DNA of 64,000 bases from Motiliproteus sp. MSK22-1 (GCF_001968815.1 NZ_MIEQ01000073.1:84462-148461); one strand, 5' to 3'. Shown: positions 38,805 to 50,348, numbered from the stretch's first letter. Notes: generated by a model from the sequence alone, not told the origin. A program made the numbers and translations.

Positions 38805-40280
38805 TTAACCTACATCGATCATCTCAACAGTACCATCAGGAAGAACCTCAGAGATCTTGCCTTTTGGCTCATTCAGCATCATTGCGATAAAGAACACAAT
38901 GGCCGCAGAGGCTCCGATGATCATAAAGAAAGTACTGTACTCGACAAAGCTCAGGATAGTGAGATAAGTTACCGCACCAACATTACCGTAGGCACCGGCC
39001 ATACCGGCAATCTGACCAGTCATACGACGTCTGATCAGCGGAACGATAGCAAAAACAGCGCCCTCACCTGCCTGAACAAAGAAGGAACAGGCCATAGTTG
39101 CCAATACCGCAGCAGGAATCCACCAGCCTGAATCAATCTGGCTCAAGACAAAGTAGCCAACGGCCAAACCACCAATCAGAATCATCAGCGCCTTACGACG
39201 ACCAAACTTATCAGAGAACCAGCCACCAGTAGGACGTGCCACCAGATTCATAAAGGCAAAGCCTGAAGCCAGTAAGCCTGCTTTAACCGGATCTAATCCT
39301 TCAAAGGTTTCCAGGAAGAACAAAGGCAGCATGGACACAACGGCCAACTCTGAACCAAAGGTAACAAAATAGGACCAATCAAGAATAGCAACTTGCTTGA
39401 ATTCATATTTTTCCAGCTCAGAAACACCGCTTCTCAGATGATCCTTGTTTACCTTCCAAATCTGGCTGGTTTGGTATACATAGAGTACTGCCAGAACAAT
39501 CCAGATGCCGTACATTGCCGTTTCGGTTAACAGACCAACACCTGCGGGAGATAGTTTCCAGGCCAAGACCACCAATGCGACGTACATTGGAATATTCATC
39601 AACAGGTACATATAGAAGTCTTTCCAGCTGGTGACTTCCAGACCACCTGACTTCTTAGGCTTGAAGTAAGTTGAACCCTTTGGAGTATTTCTTGCCACCC
39701 AGTAGTAGAAAATACCATAAAGACCAGCAACAACCCCCGTAGTGGCCAACGCATAACGCCAACCGTCTTCACCACCATAGATCAACGCCAGAGTCGGCAG
39801 GCTCATCGCTGCAGCGGCAGAACCGAAGTTACCCCAGCCACCGTAAATCCCTTCAGCAATACCAACACTTTTATGAGGGAACCACTCTCCAACCATACGA
39901 ATACCGATAACAAAACCGGCACCCACAAAGCCCATCAGGAATCGCATGATTGCCAGCTGTTCGTAGGTCTGAGCGAAAGCAAACGCAAGACAAAGAACCG
40001 ATGAGATAATCAGCAAGCCGCTGTAAATTTTACGTGGGCCAAACTTATCCACCAGGATACCGATCACAATTCGTGCGGGAATGGTCAAAGCAACGTTAAG
40101 AATCATTAACGCTTTGACTTGCTGACTCGTCATGTCAAACGCTTCTTTCATAAAGACCAGAAGCGGTGCGTGGTTAAACCACACAACAAAGGTCAAGAAA
40201 AAAGCAAACCAGGTAATGTGGAGTGTTTTTATCTTCGGATCGCCTACGGCGAAGAGGTTAATTTTATGATCTGTAGACAT
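38805..40280 (-). CDS. NarK/NasA-family nitrate/nitrite transporter (MFS)
   Basis: 491 residues, about twelve membrane helices. It belongs to the nitrate/nitrite porter family of the major facilitator superfamily: [14 protein letters not shown] is the loop 2-3 motif, and [15 protein letters not shown] and [15 protein letters not shown] are the two nitrate signatures. GGAGG precedes the ATG. The adjacent kinase-phosphatase fits an assimilatory NasA, but the FNR-type sites upstream fit a respiratory NarK, so the physiological role is open. No nitrate reductase gene is in the window. Confidence 0.9.
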   Translation of the reverse strand: MSTDHKINLFAVGDPKIKTLHITWFAFFLTFVVWFNHAPLLVFMKEAFDMTSQQVKALMILNVALTIPARIVIGILVDKFGPRKIYSGLLIISSVLCLAFAFAQTYEQLAIMRFLMGFVGAGFVIGIRMVGEWFPHKSVGIAEGIYGGWGNFGSAAAAMSLPTLALIYGGEDGWRYALATTGVVAGLYGIFYYWVARNTPKGSTYFKPKKSGGLEVTSWKDFYMYLLMNIPMYVALVVLAWKLSPAGVGLLTETAMYGIWIVLAVLYVYQTSQIWKVNKDHLRSGVSELEKYEFKQVAILDWSYFVTFGSELAVVSMLPLFFLETFEGLDPVKAGLLASGFAFMNLVARPTGGWFSDKFGRRKALMILIGGLAVGYFVLSQIDSGWWIPAAVLATMACSFFVQAGEGAVFAIVPLIRRRMTGQIAGMAGAYGNVGAVTYLTILSFVEYSTFFMIIGASAAIVFFIAMMLNEPKGKISEVLPDGTVEMIDVG

Positions 40281-40361
40281 GGTGCCTCCAATCGATCTTG
40301 ATCATGTGGAAACTAATAATCTGGAATGCACAAAGTTTCTCGCTTTCACTCTCAGGAAAGT

Positions 40362-40375
40362 TTGATCTTGGTCAA
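40362..40375. promoter_or_regulatory. FNR/ANR-type box A
   Basis: TTGAT-CTTG-GTCAA, nine of ten bases of the TTGAT-N4-ATCAA consensus. It is centred about 88 bases before the minus-strand transporter ATG. A clear -10 for that gene was not found. Confidence 0.7.
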
Positions 40376-40391
40376 GTATAGAAACTAGCTA

Positions 40392-40405
40392 TTGACGTAT
40401 ATCAA
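40392..40405. promoter_or_regulatory. FNR/ANR-type box B
   Basis: TTGAC-GTAT-ATCAA, nine of ten consensus bases, centred exactly 30 bases from box A. A -10-like TATTAG at 40426-40431 is centred 30 bases downstream, the spacing of a class II FNR promoter for the plus-strand transporter gene. Confidence 0.7.
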
Positions 40406-40488
40406 GGAGAGGATCAATCAGTTTTTATTAGCAGATTCTTTACCACCTAGGCCTAAAAGATTGCCTATAACTCAAGCAGTAGAGCCAC

Positions 40489-40504
40489 TACCTCTTAATA
40501 GGTA
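40489..40504. promoter_or_regulatory. NarL/NarP-type 7-2-7 site
   Basis: TACCTCT-TA-ATAGGTA: both heptamers fit TACYYMT, in the inverted 7-2-7 arrangement bound by phosphorylated NarL or NarP. It lies about 112 bases before the plus-strand transporter start and about 120 bases from the FNR boxes. Confidence 0.65.
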
Positions 40505-40615
40505 GCCTAAAAATCAGCTCTTCAAGCAACAGCAATCTAAGCAGGACAGAATCCATATACCTCCTTATGAAATTCTATTAAGGTGGCCATCAAAGAGCAG
40601 CAGAAGGACATCAGC

Positions 40616-41908
40616 ATGAGCATAGCATTGCCCACTAGCGGAGCCAGTAAAGCCCTCACTATGGCAACACTGGCCTTCGCAGCAAATTTCTCAGTGTGGA
40701 TTCTCTACGCGGTATTTGGGCTTGAGCTTGAAAAAAGCATGGGATTATCCGCAACTCAGCTAGGGGTCTTTTTTGCAGCGCCAATGCTGACAGGAGCTCT
40801 GGTACGAATACCCGCTGGTATTTTGGCAGACCGCTACAACCCCAAACACCTCTTTACTGTTCAAATGCTACTGGTTACTCCCGCCCTGTTTCTGTTGCCT
40901 TTAGTCGACAGTTACGATCTCTATCTGTTACTGGGACTCTGGATTGGTTTAAGTGGTGTTTCTTTTACTCTCGGCATTCGTTATGTCAACGATTGGTTTG
41001 AACGCAACCGCCAGGGTACAGCAATGGGGATTTTTGGCGCAGGCAATGCTGGAGCTGCCATTACCCTGGTTTTGGCACCGATATTAATCAGCCACTGGGG
41101 CTGGAGCAGCATAGGGCCTGTTTATGGCGCAGGCATGATCCTGACCGCCCTGTTGTTCGCAGGATTCGCGCCGTCGCGAGCAACCAACATCCAGACAGCC
41201 AGTCAAATACCAACCAACCCGGACAACAATCCAGACCAGAGCCCGATTTTTATGCGCCTGCAGGTCTGGCGCTTTGGACTCTACTATTATTTCGTGTTTG
41301 GTAGTTTTCTAGCACTAATCATGTGGCTGCCCCAGTACTATACACACGCTTATCAGTTATCACCCAATCAGGCAATGGCCTTTACCCTGTTTTTTGCCGC
41401 AACTTCCAGCATGGTGCGAGCCTTGGGAGGGTGGTTTGCAGACCGCTACGGAGGCAGCACCGTCAATTGGATGGTGTTCTGGGTTTGCCTGGTCTGCCTG
41501 TTTTTTCTCAGCTACCCCTCAACCACCATGACCATTCACGGAGTTCATCAAGATGTTCATCTGAAGGTCGAAGTGAACCTGTGGGTTTTCACCCTGCTCA
41601 TCTTTATTATTGGTATCGCCCAGGGGTTTGGCCGCGCCAGTGTCTACAAGACAATTCATGACCATTACCCTCAGCAGATGGGCAGCGTCGGCGGGTTTGT
41701 CGCCGCCATAGGAGCGTTAGGGGGCTGCACATTACCTATTGTATTTGGCCTGGCGGTGGATTTTGCCGGTTTCTATAGTGCCTGCTTTATGGTTCTTTAC
41801 AGTGTACTGGCCTGCTGCATGATCGCCATGTATTTTGCCAATAAGAAAGACCGTTTCCGAAGCCGGGTCAGCTATGCTCAATCCCACAACTTTTTGGATA
41901 GTGACTGA
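40616..41908 (+). CDS. NarK-type nitrate/nitrite MFS transporter, second copy
   Basis: 430 residues from ATG 40616, chosen because AAGGA lies seven bases upstream; a GTG at 40583 is in frame without a good site. About twelve membrane helices. GILADRYNPKHLFTVQ is the MFS loop, FGAGNAGAAITLV the first nitrate signature, and GGFVAAIGALGGCTLP the second. It differs strongly from the divergent transporter, so the pair is not a recent duplication. In denitrifiers such pairs (NarK1, NarK2) work as nitrate/proton importer and nitrate/nitrite exchanger. Confidence 0.88.
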   Translation: MSIALPTSGASKALTMATLAFAANFSVWILYAVFGLELEKSMGLSATQLGVFFAAPMLTGALVRIPAGILADRYNPKHLFTVQMLLVTPALFLLPLVDSYDLYLLLGLWIGLSGVSFTLGIRYVNDWFERNRQGTAMGIFGAGNAGAAITLVLAPILISHWGWSSIGPVYGAGMILTALLFAGFAPSRATNIQTASQIPTNPDNNPDQSPIFMRLQVWRFGLYYYFVFGSFLALIMWLPQYYTHAYQLSPNQAMAFTLFFAATSSMVRALGGWFADRYGGSTVNWMVFWVCLVCLFFLSYPSTTMTIHGVHQDVHLKVEVNLWVFTLLIFIIGIAQGFGRASVYKTIHDHYPQQMGSVGGFVAAIGALGGCTLPIVFGLAVDFAGFYSACFMVLYSVLACCMIAMYFANKKDRFRSRVSYAQSHNFLDSD

Positions 41909-41948
41909 ACAGCAGACAGATTTATACAGACCTGCCTGCTGGGAGTAT

Positions 41949-42020
41949 GACTCTCTAAGGGGAAATAACACTCAAGAGGAATGTAACACTCTATGGAAAT
42001 GTAATTCTCCAACGGTTTAA
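41949..42020. repeat. tandem 18-bp degenerate repeats after narK
   Basis: Four units at 18-base steps begin at 41949, 41967, 41985 and 42003: GACTCTCTAAGGGGAAAT, AACACTCAAGAGGAATGT, AACACTCTATGGAAATGT, AATTCTCCAACGGTTTAA. They lie in the gap between the convergent narK and rnr genes. Function unknown. They are not in a reading frame with either gene. Confidence 0.6.
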
Positions 42021-42067
42021 GAGTTTAGGACGGTATGAAGGAGCTCAGACAGGGTAGCCGTCGATCC

Positions 42068-44419
42068 CTAACGAGCTCCACGACCTTTCTTTGATTTCCG
42101 ACGACCAGATTTACTGCCCTTCTTGCTTCCTTTTCCATTGGCCTGCACCAGTTCAAAATCAATTTTGCGCTCATCCAGGTCCACCCGAACAACTTTGACC
42201 TGAAGCTCATCACCCAGTCGATAGACAGTGCGGGTTCGCTCACCAACAAGGCGCTGCTTAGCCGCATCAAAGTGATAATAATCTCCCGCTAAGGCGGTCA
42301 CATGAACCAGACCTTCAACATAGATCCCTTTCAACTCGACAAACAACCCAAATGCAGTGACGGAGCTAACAACTGCTTCAAAATCCTGTCCTATGCAATC
42401 CTGCATGAATTCACATTTCAACCAAGCAATAACCCCCCAAGTGGCCTCATCCGCTCGTCGCTCAGTCATGGAGCACTGCTCGCCCAATTCGGCCATCATC
42501 TTGGCATCGTAAGGGTAACCCTGCTCCCATGTTATCGATTGCGCTCCTTTGACTCGCTGAACCGCATCCTTAGGCCCTTTGCTACCAATCATTCCTCGCA
42601 CGGCCCGGCTTACTGCACCTTCACTCTTTTGAGAGCGGATAACTGTGCGAATCAGTCGATGTGTCAGCAGATCCGGATAACGACGTATCGGTGAGGTAAA
42701 GTGGGTATAGGCAGGATAACCCAGCCCAAAATGCCCTTCATTTTCCGGGGTATAAACCGCCTGGCTCAGTGACCGCAACATCATCGTCTGTATAACATGC
42801 GCATCCGGCCACTCCTTAACCTGCTCCAGCAATTGCTGGTAATCCACTGGCTGAGGCTTGTCCCCCCCGGTTAAATTAAGCCCAAGCTCTCCCAGATAAG
42901 CACGAAGGCTTTCCAGCTTCTTCGACTTTGGCCCCTGGTGAACACGAAACAGGCCTGGCTTTTTCAGCTTTTCAACAAAACGAGCCGTAGCAACGTTAGC
43001 GCATAGCATGCACTCTTCAATAAGCTTATGAGCATCATTACGAACAACCGGAACAATCTCTTCTATTTTACGATCCGGACCAAATACAATACGGGTTTCA
43101 GTCGTTTCAAAGTCAATAGCACCACGCTGCTTACGCGCTTCTTTTAAACTCTCATAAAGCCAGTTGAGTTCATATAGATGAGGAATAATGTCAGCGTACT
43201 GCTGACTGACTTTCATGCCCAGCTCTGATTCGGGCTGTTCTAACAAGGCACCAACTTGAGTGTAAGTTAAGCGTGCATGTGAGCGAATTACCGCTTCATA
43301 AAACTGATAGCCGCTGAGCTTCCCTTTAGCACTGATCGTCATCTCACAAACCATGGCCAAACGATCAACATTGGGGTTTAACGAACAAAGTCCATTGGAA
43401 AGAGCTTCTGGCAGCATGGGGACAACATGTTCAGGAAAATAGACTGAATTACCACGTCTAAGTGCCTCCTGATCCAGAGCCGAATTCGGCTTTACATAAT
43501 GAGAGACATCGGCAATAGCCACATATAGCCGCCAACCACCACTTTTCTTACGCTCACAGTAGACCGCATCATCGAAGTCCCTGGCATCTTCACCGTCGAT
43601 AGTCACTAACGGCTTATCCCTCAAATCAATTCGATAATTCTTATCCTCTTCTGCCACTTCAGCACCGAAACACCCCGCTTCCTCCAGCACACCCTCAGTC
43701 CAGCTGTTGGGAATATCATGATTGCGGATCGCCACCTCAATCTCCATGCCCGGGGCCATATGAGCTCCCAACACTTCAATGACACGCACTCTCGGCCGGT
43801 TACGAGGGCCAGGTTGCTGAACAACCTCAGTCAAGACATAGTTACCGTGATCCGCCCCCAGATCATCCTCAGGAGCAACCACAATATCCATGTTAATTCT
43901 TTGATTTTCGGGTACAACGAACCCTACGCTGCCCTCACGGTAAAAGCGCCCGACCAACTGCTGGGTATTCCGCTCCAGAACCTCAACAACCTTGCCTTCC
44001 AAACGGCCGCGACGATCCATTTCACCCGGACGGACCAACGCTTTATCGCCATCAAAAAGCTTACGCATCTGGCGATTATGTAAATAAATATCTTCACTGC
44101 CATCATCAGGCGTCAAAAAACCGTATCCATCTCGATGACCTGAGACACGACCGGAAATCAAATCCATTCGATCCACCAGACCATAACCGCCACGACGAGT
44201 GTGCATCAACTGCCCATCCCGTTCCATCGCTCGTAAGCGTCTGCGTAAAGCCTCTATCTGCTCCTCGGTAACCAACCCCAACTCAGTGCATAACTGGGCA
44301 TGAGAAAGCGGACGTCCTAACTCAGTTAGCTTCGACTGAATAAACTCGCGACTTGGGATTGGGTTTTCGTAATTATCCGCTTCACGTGCGGCAAAAGGAT
44401 CATCAGTTCTCAGGGCCAT
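42068..44419 (-). CDS. rnr: ribonuclease R
   Basis: 783 residues. RNase R is a 3'-5' exonuclease that degrades structured RNA and works with tmRNA. Domains in order: N-terminal winged helix (IQSKLTELGRPLSHAQLC region), cold-shock domains (HRDGYGFLTPDDG), the RNB catalytic domain with DGEDARDFDDAVYCE carrying the metal Asp cluster, and an S1 domain (VTAFGLFVELKGIYVEGLVH), followed by a lysine- and glycine-rich basic tail (KGSKKGSKSGRRKSKKGRG). rlmB, often its neighbour, is not present here; narK is downstream on the other strand. Confidence 0.96.
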   Translation of the reverse strand: MALRTDDPFAAREADNYENPIPSREFIQSKLTELGRPLSHAQLCTELGLVTEEQIEALRRRLRAMERDGQLMHTRRGGYGLVDRMDLISGRVSGHRDGYGFLTPDDGSEDIYLHNRQMRKLFDGDKALVRPGEMDRRGRLEGKVVEVLERNTQQLVGRFYREGSVGFVVPENQRINMDIVVAPEDDLGADHGNYVLTEVVQQPGPRNRPRVRVIEVLGAHMAPGMEIEVAIRNHDIPNSWTEGVLEEAGCFGAEVAEEDKNYRIDLRDKPLVTIDGEDARDFDDAVYCERKKSGGWRLYVAIADVSHYVKPNSALDQEALRRGNSVYFPEHVVPMLPEALSNGLCSLNPNVDRLAMVCEMTISAKGKLSGYQFYEAVIRSHARLTYTQVGALLEQPESELGMKVSQQYADIIPHLYELNWLYESLKEARKQRGAIDFETTETRIVFGPDRKIEEIVPVVRNDAHKLIEECMLCANVATARFVEKLKKPGLFRVHQGPKSKKLESLRAYLGELGLNLTGGDKPQPVDYQQLLEQVKEWPDAHVIQTMMLRSLSQAVYTPENEGHFGLGYPAYTHFTSPIRRYPDLLTHRLIRTVIRSQKSEGAVSRAVRGMIGSKGPKDAVQRVKGAQSITWEQGYPYDAKMMAELGEQCSMTERRADEATWGVIAWLKCEFMQDCIGQDFEAVVSSVTAFGLFVELKGIYVEGLVHVTALAGDYYHFDAAKQRLVGERTRTVYRLGDELQVKVVRVDLDERKIDFELVQANGKGSKKGSKSGRRKSKKGRGAR

Positions 44420-44549
44420 GTCAGTATGGGCTCCTTATGCTTCGACCCATATAAAGACTGTTGTCGAAGAGTGTTAACAATAATTACAGCTGTCTGTAAA
44501 CAGCTAACAGAGTATAAGTATTCAAATTATAACTATCTAATCTAAAACA

Positions 44550-44576
44550 TAAAACGCCGGCACTTGCCGGCGTTTT
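44550..44576. terminator. terminator after secF
   Basis: A 12-bp perfect stem, AAAACGCCGGCA / TGCCGGCGTTTT, with a two-base CT loop, giving U-tracts on both strands. On the minus strand it follows secF by 27 bases and separates it from rnr. Confidence 0.92.
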
Positions 44577-44603
44577 GTAGGTGTGCCTTACTAGCGTAGC
44601 AGA

Positions 44604-45533
44604 TCAGGGACGCTCTTCCCCTTCGACTTCGACTTCTTCTTTAACTGGTGGCATCAAATCTTCGCGAGTCACATTCATCATCAACAAGACGTTGCTGGCA
44701 ACATAAATAGAGGAATATGTCCCCACCAGAACACCAATCATCAAGGCTGTCGCAAACCCATGAATCAACTCTCCTCCGAAGAAGAATAGCGCTAAAAGCA
44801 CTAACAAAGTCGTCAATGATGTCACCAAAGTACGACCTAAAGTCTGAGTCAGCGATAAGTTGATAATTTCTTCAGAGCTGCCTTTACGCACTTTGCGAAA
44901 ATTCTCTCGGATTCGGTCACAGACAACGATAGTATCATTTAGAGAGTAACCAATAACTGCCAAAACAGCAGCCAACACTGTTAAGTCAAAATCCAGCTTC
45001 AATAATGAGAATATACCCAGCACGATAAGAACATCATGAGCCAGCGCAACCACTGCTCCTACCGAGAATTTAATCTGGAATCGGAATGCAACATAAAGCA
45101 TAACGATACCAAGGGCGAGTAACATCCCCAACCCACCCTGCTCACGCAGTTCATCTCCAACCTGAGCTCCGACAAACTCCGAGCGGCGTAACTCTACGGG
45201 CTGATCCGCCCCTTCTCGTAGAGCACCAAGAACTTCATCCCCTAAGGTAGAGGTATGATCTTGTGCAAGACGAACCAGAATGGAAGTGGGTGAGCCAAAG
45301 GTTTGCACCACCACGTCCTCATATCCGGCTTTATCCAGGGTAGCGCGAATCTCATTCAGCGGTTGCGCTTGTGAATATTCCACTTCAACCAGTGCACCAC
45401 CGGTAAAATCTAACCCGAACTGCAATGAGTTAAAGGCCAGAGAACCAACTGAAACAATCAGAACAACTAAAGAACAGATCGCTGCGATCTTACGCAGCCC
45501 CATAAAATCAACAATTTTAGCTGTGGTAGTCAT
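44604..45533 (-). CDS. secF: protein translocase subunit SecF
   Basis: 309 residues from ATG 45533 (MTTTAKIVDFMGLRK). The frame extends to a TTG at 45554, but GGGAGGT lies just before the ATG. Six membrane helices; FGLDFTGGALVEVE and the periplasmic domain, then VLAVIGYSLNDTIVVCDRIREN, the SecF signature with the transport Asp. It forms SecDF with SecD, using the proton motive force for late steps of export. It starts four bases after secD. Confidence 0.97.
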   Translation of the reverse strand: MTTTAKIVDFMGLRKIAAICSLVVLIVSVGSLAFNSLQFGLDFTGGALVEVEYSQAQPLNEIRATLDKAGYEDVVVQTFGSPTSILVRLAQDHTSTLGDEVLGALREGADQPVELRRSEFVGAQVGDELREQGGLGMLLALGIVMLYVAFRFQIKFSVGAVVALAHDVLIVLGIFSLLKLDFDLTVLAAVLAVIGYSLNDTIVVCDRIRENFRKVRKGSSEEIINLSLTQTLGRTLVTSLTTLLVLLALFFFGGELIHGFATALMIGVLVGTYSSIYVASNVLLMMNVTREDLMPPVKEEVEVEGEERP

Positions 45534-45537
45534 CGTC

Positions 45538-47403
45538 TTACACCTCCCAGCCAATAGACAACTTCTTCACTGCACGTCCACCGTAAATAAGATTAACCAA
45601 TGAACGGCTCACCATAATGGCTGTAAACATGGAGGTAAGAATACCGATTGACAATGTGACAGCGAACCCTTTGACCGGCCCGGTGCCCACAGCAAAAAGA
45701 ATCAACGCCACCACCAGTGTGGTGATGTTGGCATCAAAGATAGTTGAGAATGCACGCTCATAGCCCGCATGAATGGCTGATTGCGGCGGCATACCATTTT
45801 TGAGTTCCTCCTTGATCCTGGAGAAAATCAAAACGTTAGCATCTACAGCCATACCGACTGTCAAAACGATACCTGCAATCCCTGGTAACGTCAGCGTTGC
45901 CGATAACATCGACATTACCGCAACCAGAATGGCCAAATTCAATGCCAGCGCTATATTCGCCACAACGCCGAACACCTTGTAAAAGACCAGCATAAACAGC
46001 AACACCAGGGCAAAACCAATCTGAACAGAAGTCACACCCAGATCGATATTTTGCTGCCCCAGACTCGGCCCAACCGTTCGTTCCTCAACAAAATAGATAG
46101 GAGCTGCCAAAGCACCAGCACGCAACAACAAGGCAAGTTCAGTTGACTCCCCCTGACCATCCAGACCCGTAATACGGAAATTGTTACCCAGCGGGGACTG
46201 AATCGTTGCTAAACTGATGATCTTCTTCTCAACATAAGGGATGCGCTTCTCGACTTCGACACCATCCACCATTTCATAGCGAGTGCGGCTTTTATGCTCG
46301 ATAAACAGTACAGCCATTCGACGCTTAATCGCATTGCGGGTAATACGATTCATCATCTTCCCGCCTTTGGTATCCAAAGTAATGGAAACCTGTGGCATAC
46401 CATTCTCATCGAAGTTTGCCTGAGCGTTAGAAACACTACTACCGGTTATAATAATATCTTTTTCAATCGTGGCAGCGGGGCGACCTGGCTCGCGAAATTC
46501 GAAGGTCTCAGTATCGCTTTTGGCAGTATCTGTTCGGGCTTCAAGACGGAATTCGAGATTGGCTGTCTTTCCCAAAATACGTTTTGCTTCAGCAGTATCC
46601 TGTACACCCGGTAGTTGTATAACAATTCGGTTACGCCCCTGGCGCTGTACCAAAGGTTCAGCAACACCCAGCTCATTAACCCGGTTTCGAATGGTGGTGA
46701 GGTTCTGCTTGATCGCATAATCTTCGATATCACGGACACTGGATTCAGTCAGACTGACCCCTAACAGGAAAGTATCGTCAACGTCTTCTGGTGTCAGTAA
46801 AAATTCAGTGAACTCACGACGCAGCAGTGATCGAGCTTCATCCCGCTCTTCAGCACTGCGAAACTTAATGCTTAAACTACCATCAGCTTTAGAATTAACA
46901 CCTCGATAACGCAACTTTTCACCGCGTAGCAGCGTTTTAATCTCGCTGACATAAACATCCAGACGCTGTTTTAAAGCAGCAGCCATATCCACTTCCATCA
47001 AAAAGTGAACACCACCACGCAAGTCCAGACCAAGCTTCATCGGCCCAGCCCCCATAGAGGCAAGCCAATCCGGTGTGGTCGGAGCCAGGTTCAGAGCAGT
47101 TACATATTCGTCTCCAAGCGCTCTGCTCACTACCGCTTTTGCCTGTAACTGTTCATCGCTGGAAGCAACACGGATCAACAAATTCTTGTCAGTGACCTCG
47201 GCACCTAAACTCTGAATACTGGCCTTATCCAAAGCTCGTTCCACACGCCTTAGCAGAGCCTCATCAACTGTTGTCGTCGTATTAGCCCCAGAGACCTGTA
47301 CCGCGAAGTCGTCAGGATAAAGATTAGGTGCAGCATAGATTGCGCCGATCAGCAGCACAAAAACGATGATGAGATTTTTCCACAACGGGTATTTATTGAG
47401 CAT
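45538..47403 (-). CDS. secD: protein translocase subunit SecD
   Basis: 621 residues. N-terminal helix, large periplasmic domain (about 30-450), then five more helices. LGLDLRGGVHFLMEVD and the C-terminal GMAVDANVLIFSRIKEEL carry the conserved Asp of the proton path. It lies between yajC and secF; a hairpin at 47473-47499 in the yajC-secD gap may adjust expression. Confidence 0.98.
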   Translation of the reverse strand: MLNKYPLWKNLIIVFVLLIGAIYAAPNLYPDDFAVQVSGANTTTTVDEALLRRVERALDKASIQSLGAEVTDKNLLIRVASSDEQLQAKAVVSRALGDEYVTALNLAPTTPDWLASMGAGPMKLGLDLRGGVHFLMEVDMAAALKQRLDVYVSEIKTLLRGEKLRYRGVNSKADGSLSIKFRSAEERDEARSLLRREFTEFLLTPEDVDDTFLLGVSLTESSVRDIEDYAIKQNLTTIRNRVNELGVAEPLVQRQGRNRIVIQLPGVQDTAEAKRILGKTANLEFRLEARTDTAKSDTETFEFREPGRPAATIEKDIIITGSSVSNAQANFDENGMPQVSITLDTKGGKMMNRITRNAIKRRMAVLFIEHKSRTRYEMVDGVEVEKRIPYVEKKIISLATIQSPLGNNFRITGLDGQGESTELALLLRAGALAAPIYFVEERTVGPSLGQQNIDLGVTSVQIGFALVLLFMLVFYKVFGVVANIALALNLAILVAVMSMLSATLTLPGIAGIVLTVGMAVDANVLIFSRIKEELKNGMPPQSAIHAGYERAFSTIFDANITTLVVALILFAVGTGPVKGFAVTLSIGILTSMFTAIMVSRSLVNLIYGGRAVKKLSIGWEV

Positions 47404-47472
47404 GCCGATGCCCTGATTCTGATTGCCAGACTCCTAACGAAGCTGAGCCAATCTTAGGTTCTATGGATAATA

Positions 47473-47499
47473 AAACGCCACTACGAGGGAGTGGCGTTT
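47473..47499 (-). terminator. attenuator-like hairpin between yajC and secD
   Basis: AAACGCCACT (47473-47482) and AGTGGCGTTT (47490-47499), perfect 10-bp arms with a 7-base loop; on the minus strand TTTTATTAT follows. As secD has no other obvious promoter nearby, the element probably ends only part of the yajC transcripts. Confidence 0.6.
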
Positions 47500-47520
47500 A
47501 TATGCGTTGAGAAGGAGACC

Positions 47521-47847
47521 TTAGATATCCTTAATGGTTCCTTTGGGCAGCGCCGCGGAAACATGCCCTTTCTGGAATTTAAGCTCAGTGTTCTCAGAAA
47601 CTTTGATGACGATATAGTCTTCATCAACTTTGGTCACTTTACCAAGCAGACCACCGCTGGTTACAACTTCATCGCCTTTACCCAGTCCAGCAATCAACGC
47701 TTTATGCTCTTTGGCGCGCTTACTCTGAGGACGCCACATCATGAAGTAAAAGATCAGCGCAAAGCCAACTAAAAAAATCAGGCTGGAAAAATCGCCTCCA
47801 GGCGCTCCCGCGTCTTGTGCCATCGCAGGGGAGATAAAGAAACTCAT
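47521..47847 (-). CDS. yajC: preprotein translocase accessory protein YajC
   Basis: 108 residues. One N-terminal membrane helix (SLIFLVGFALIFYFMMW) followed by RPQSKRAKEHKALIAGL and VVTSGGLLGKVTKVDED, the family pattern. It associates with SecDF. It is upstream of secD and downstream of tgt, the standard order. The gap to tgt (47848-48044) holds a GTAGCA/TGCTAC hairpin near 47888-47907 and no gene. Confidence 0.96.
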   Translation of the reverse strand: MSFFISPAMAQDAGAPGGDFSSLIFLVGFALIFYFMMWRPQSKRAKEHKALIAGLGKGDEVVTSGGLLGKVTKVDEDYIVIKVSENTELKFQKGHVSAALPKGTIKDI

Positions 47848-48044
47848 TGCTGTCTCCTAAATATTCTTGGTATTAAAAGTGTTCCTGGTAGCACATGTAA
47901 TTGCTACTGGTTTATTCTTGATAAAGAGTATGCCGTACAGGTGATATGGGGCCAAACCTTCCAAACTCAAGCCCATCCGGGATGATCTTTTCAGGCTTCC
48001 TTGCGGGCTGAAATTTAATCAGCCACCCCGGTCAACATCCAGTT

Positions 48045-49199
<1,155 letters not shown>

Positions 49200-49295
49200 T
49201 CAGATAGGCTGCAGCTCTGGTCAAAAACGACCCAGCTGTTACCCGAAAACTTGTCGCTGCAAGGTTGAACCTAAGGTAAATCCGCTATCTATGGG

Positions 49296-50348
49296 TCAGA
49301 GGCAATCTCTGCGAGTCAGGAACATTGCATCCCCATAACTGAAGAAGCGATACCGCTGCTTAATCGCCTCCTCATATGCAATACGAATGTGTTCACTCCC
49401 GGCAAACGCACTAACCAGCATCAATAGAGTTGATTCTGATAGATGGAAATTGGTGACCAAAGCATCTACTACCTGGAACTGATAACCCGGATAGATAAAA
49501 ATATCAGTATCACCGGTAAAAGAAGCCAGCTCACAACCATTTGCCGTGTCGCTGGCTCTAGCAGCGCTCTCCAGACAGCGAACACTGGTTGTGCCAACAG
49601 CAACCACTCGTCCACCTCTGGCCCGGGTTGCAGCAATCTGATCACATACTTGCTGTGAGACTTCAATATATTCCGAATGCATATGGTGGTCTTTAATGGA
49701 TTCCACCCGCACCGGCTGAAAGGTGCCGGCCCCCACATGCAGAGTGACAAACGCTTGCTCGATACCCTTGGCTTCAAGCGACTGCAATAAGTCCTCATCA
49801 AAATGCAGACCTGCCGTTGGAGCAGCCACAGCCCCCTGACGACAGCCATAAACAGTCTGATAACGCTCGCGATCTTCGAGCTGATCCTCCCGGGCCATAT
49901 AAGGAGGCAACGGCATATGGCCAACCTCCTCCAAACATTCAAGCACAGACCGCTCTCCCTCGAAGTTAAGGACAAAAAGAGCATCCTGGCGCCCAATAAC
50001 CTCGGCTTTGAGTTTACCTTCAAAAGTTAGCCTAGTACCGGGCTTAGGGGCTTTACTGGCACGAACATGAGCCAATACCTGATGTTCATCCAACACCCGC
50101 TCCACCAGCATCTCAACTTTCCCACCACTTTCCTTGCATCCGTACAACCGTGCTGGGATCACCCGGGTATTATTAAAAACAGCCAGGTCTCCAGGCTGTA
50201 GCAGATCCAGAATATCAGTAAACTGGCGATGCTGAAGCTCCCCGGAATTACCCTCCAGACACAACAGACGACTACCGGTTCGTTCTTCGGTAGGAAAACG
50301 AGCAATCAGCTCGTCTGGTAACTCAAAATGGAAATCTTTTACGCGCAT
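49296..50348 (-). CDS. queA: S-adenosylmethionine:tRNA ribosyltransferase-isomerase
   Basis: 350 residues. QueA adds the SAM ribosyl group to preQ1-tRNA to give epoxyqueuosine. It begins [19 protein letters not shown] and has [27 protein letters not shown] and [13 protein letters not shown]. The order queA, tgt, yajC, secD, secF is the common gammaproteobacterial one. There is no obvious ribosome binding site before the ATG. Confidence 0.97.
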   Translation of the reverse strand: MRVKDFHFELPDELIARFPTEERTGSRLLCLEGNSGELQHRQFTDILDLLQPGDLAVFNNTRVIPARLYGCKESGGKVEMLVERVLDEHQVLAHVRASKAPKPGTRLTFEGKLKAEVIGRQDALFVLNFEGERSVLECLEEVGHMPLPPYMAREDQLEDRERYQTVYGCRQGAVAAPTAGLHFDEDLLQSLEAKGIEQAFVTLHVGAGTFQPVRVESIKDHHMHSEYIEVSQQVCDQIAATRARGGRVVAVGTTSVRCLESAARASDTANGCELASFTGDTDIFIYPGYQFQVVDALVTNFHLSESTLLMLVSAFAGSEHIRIAYEEAIKQRYRFFSYGDAMFLTRRDCL

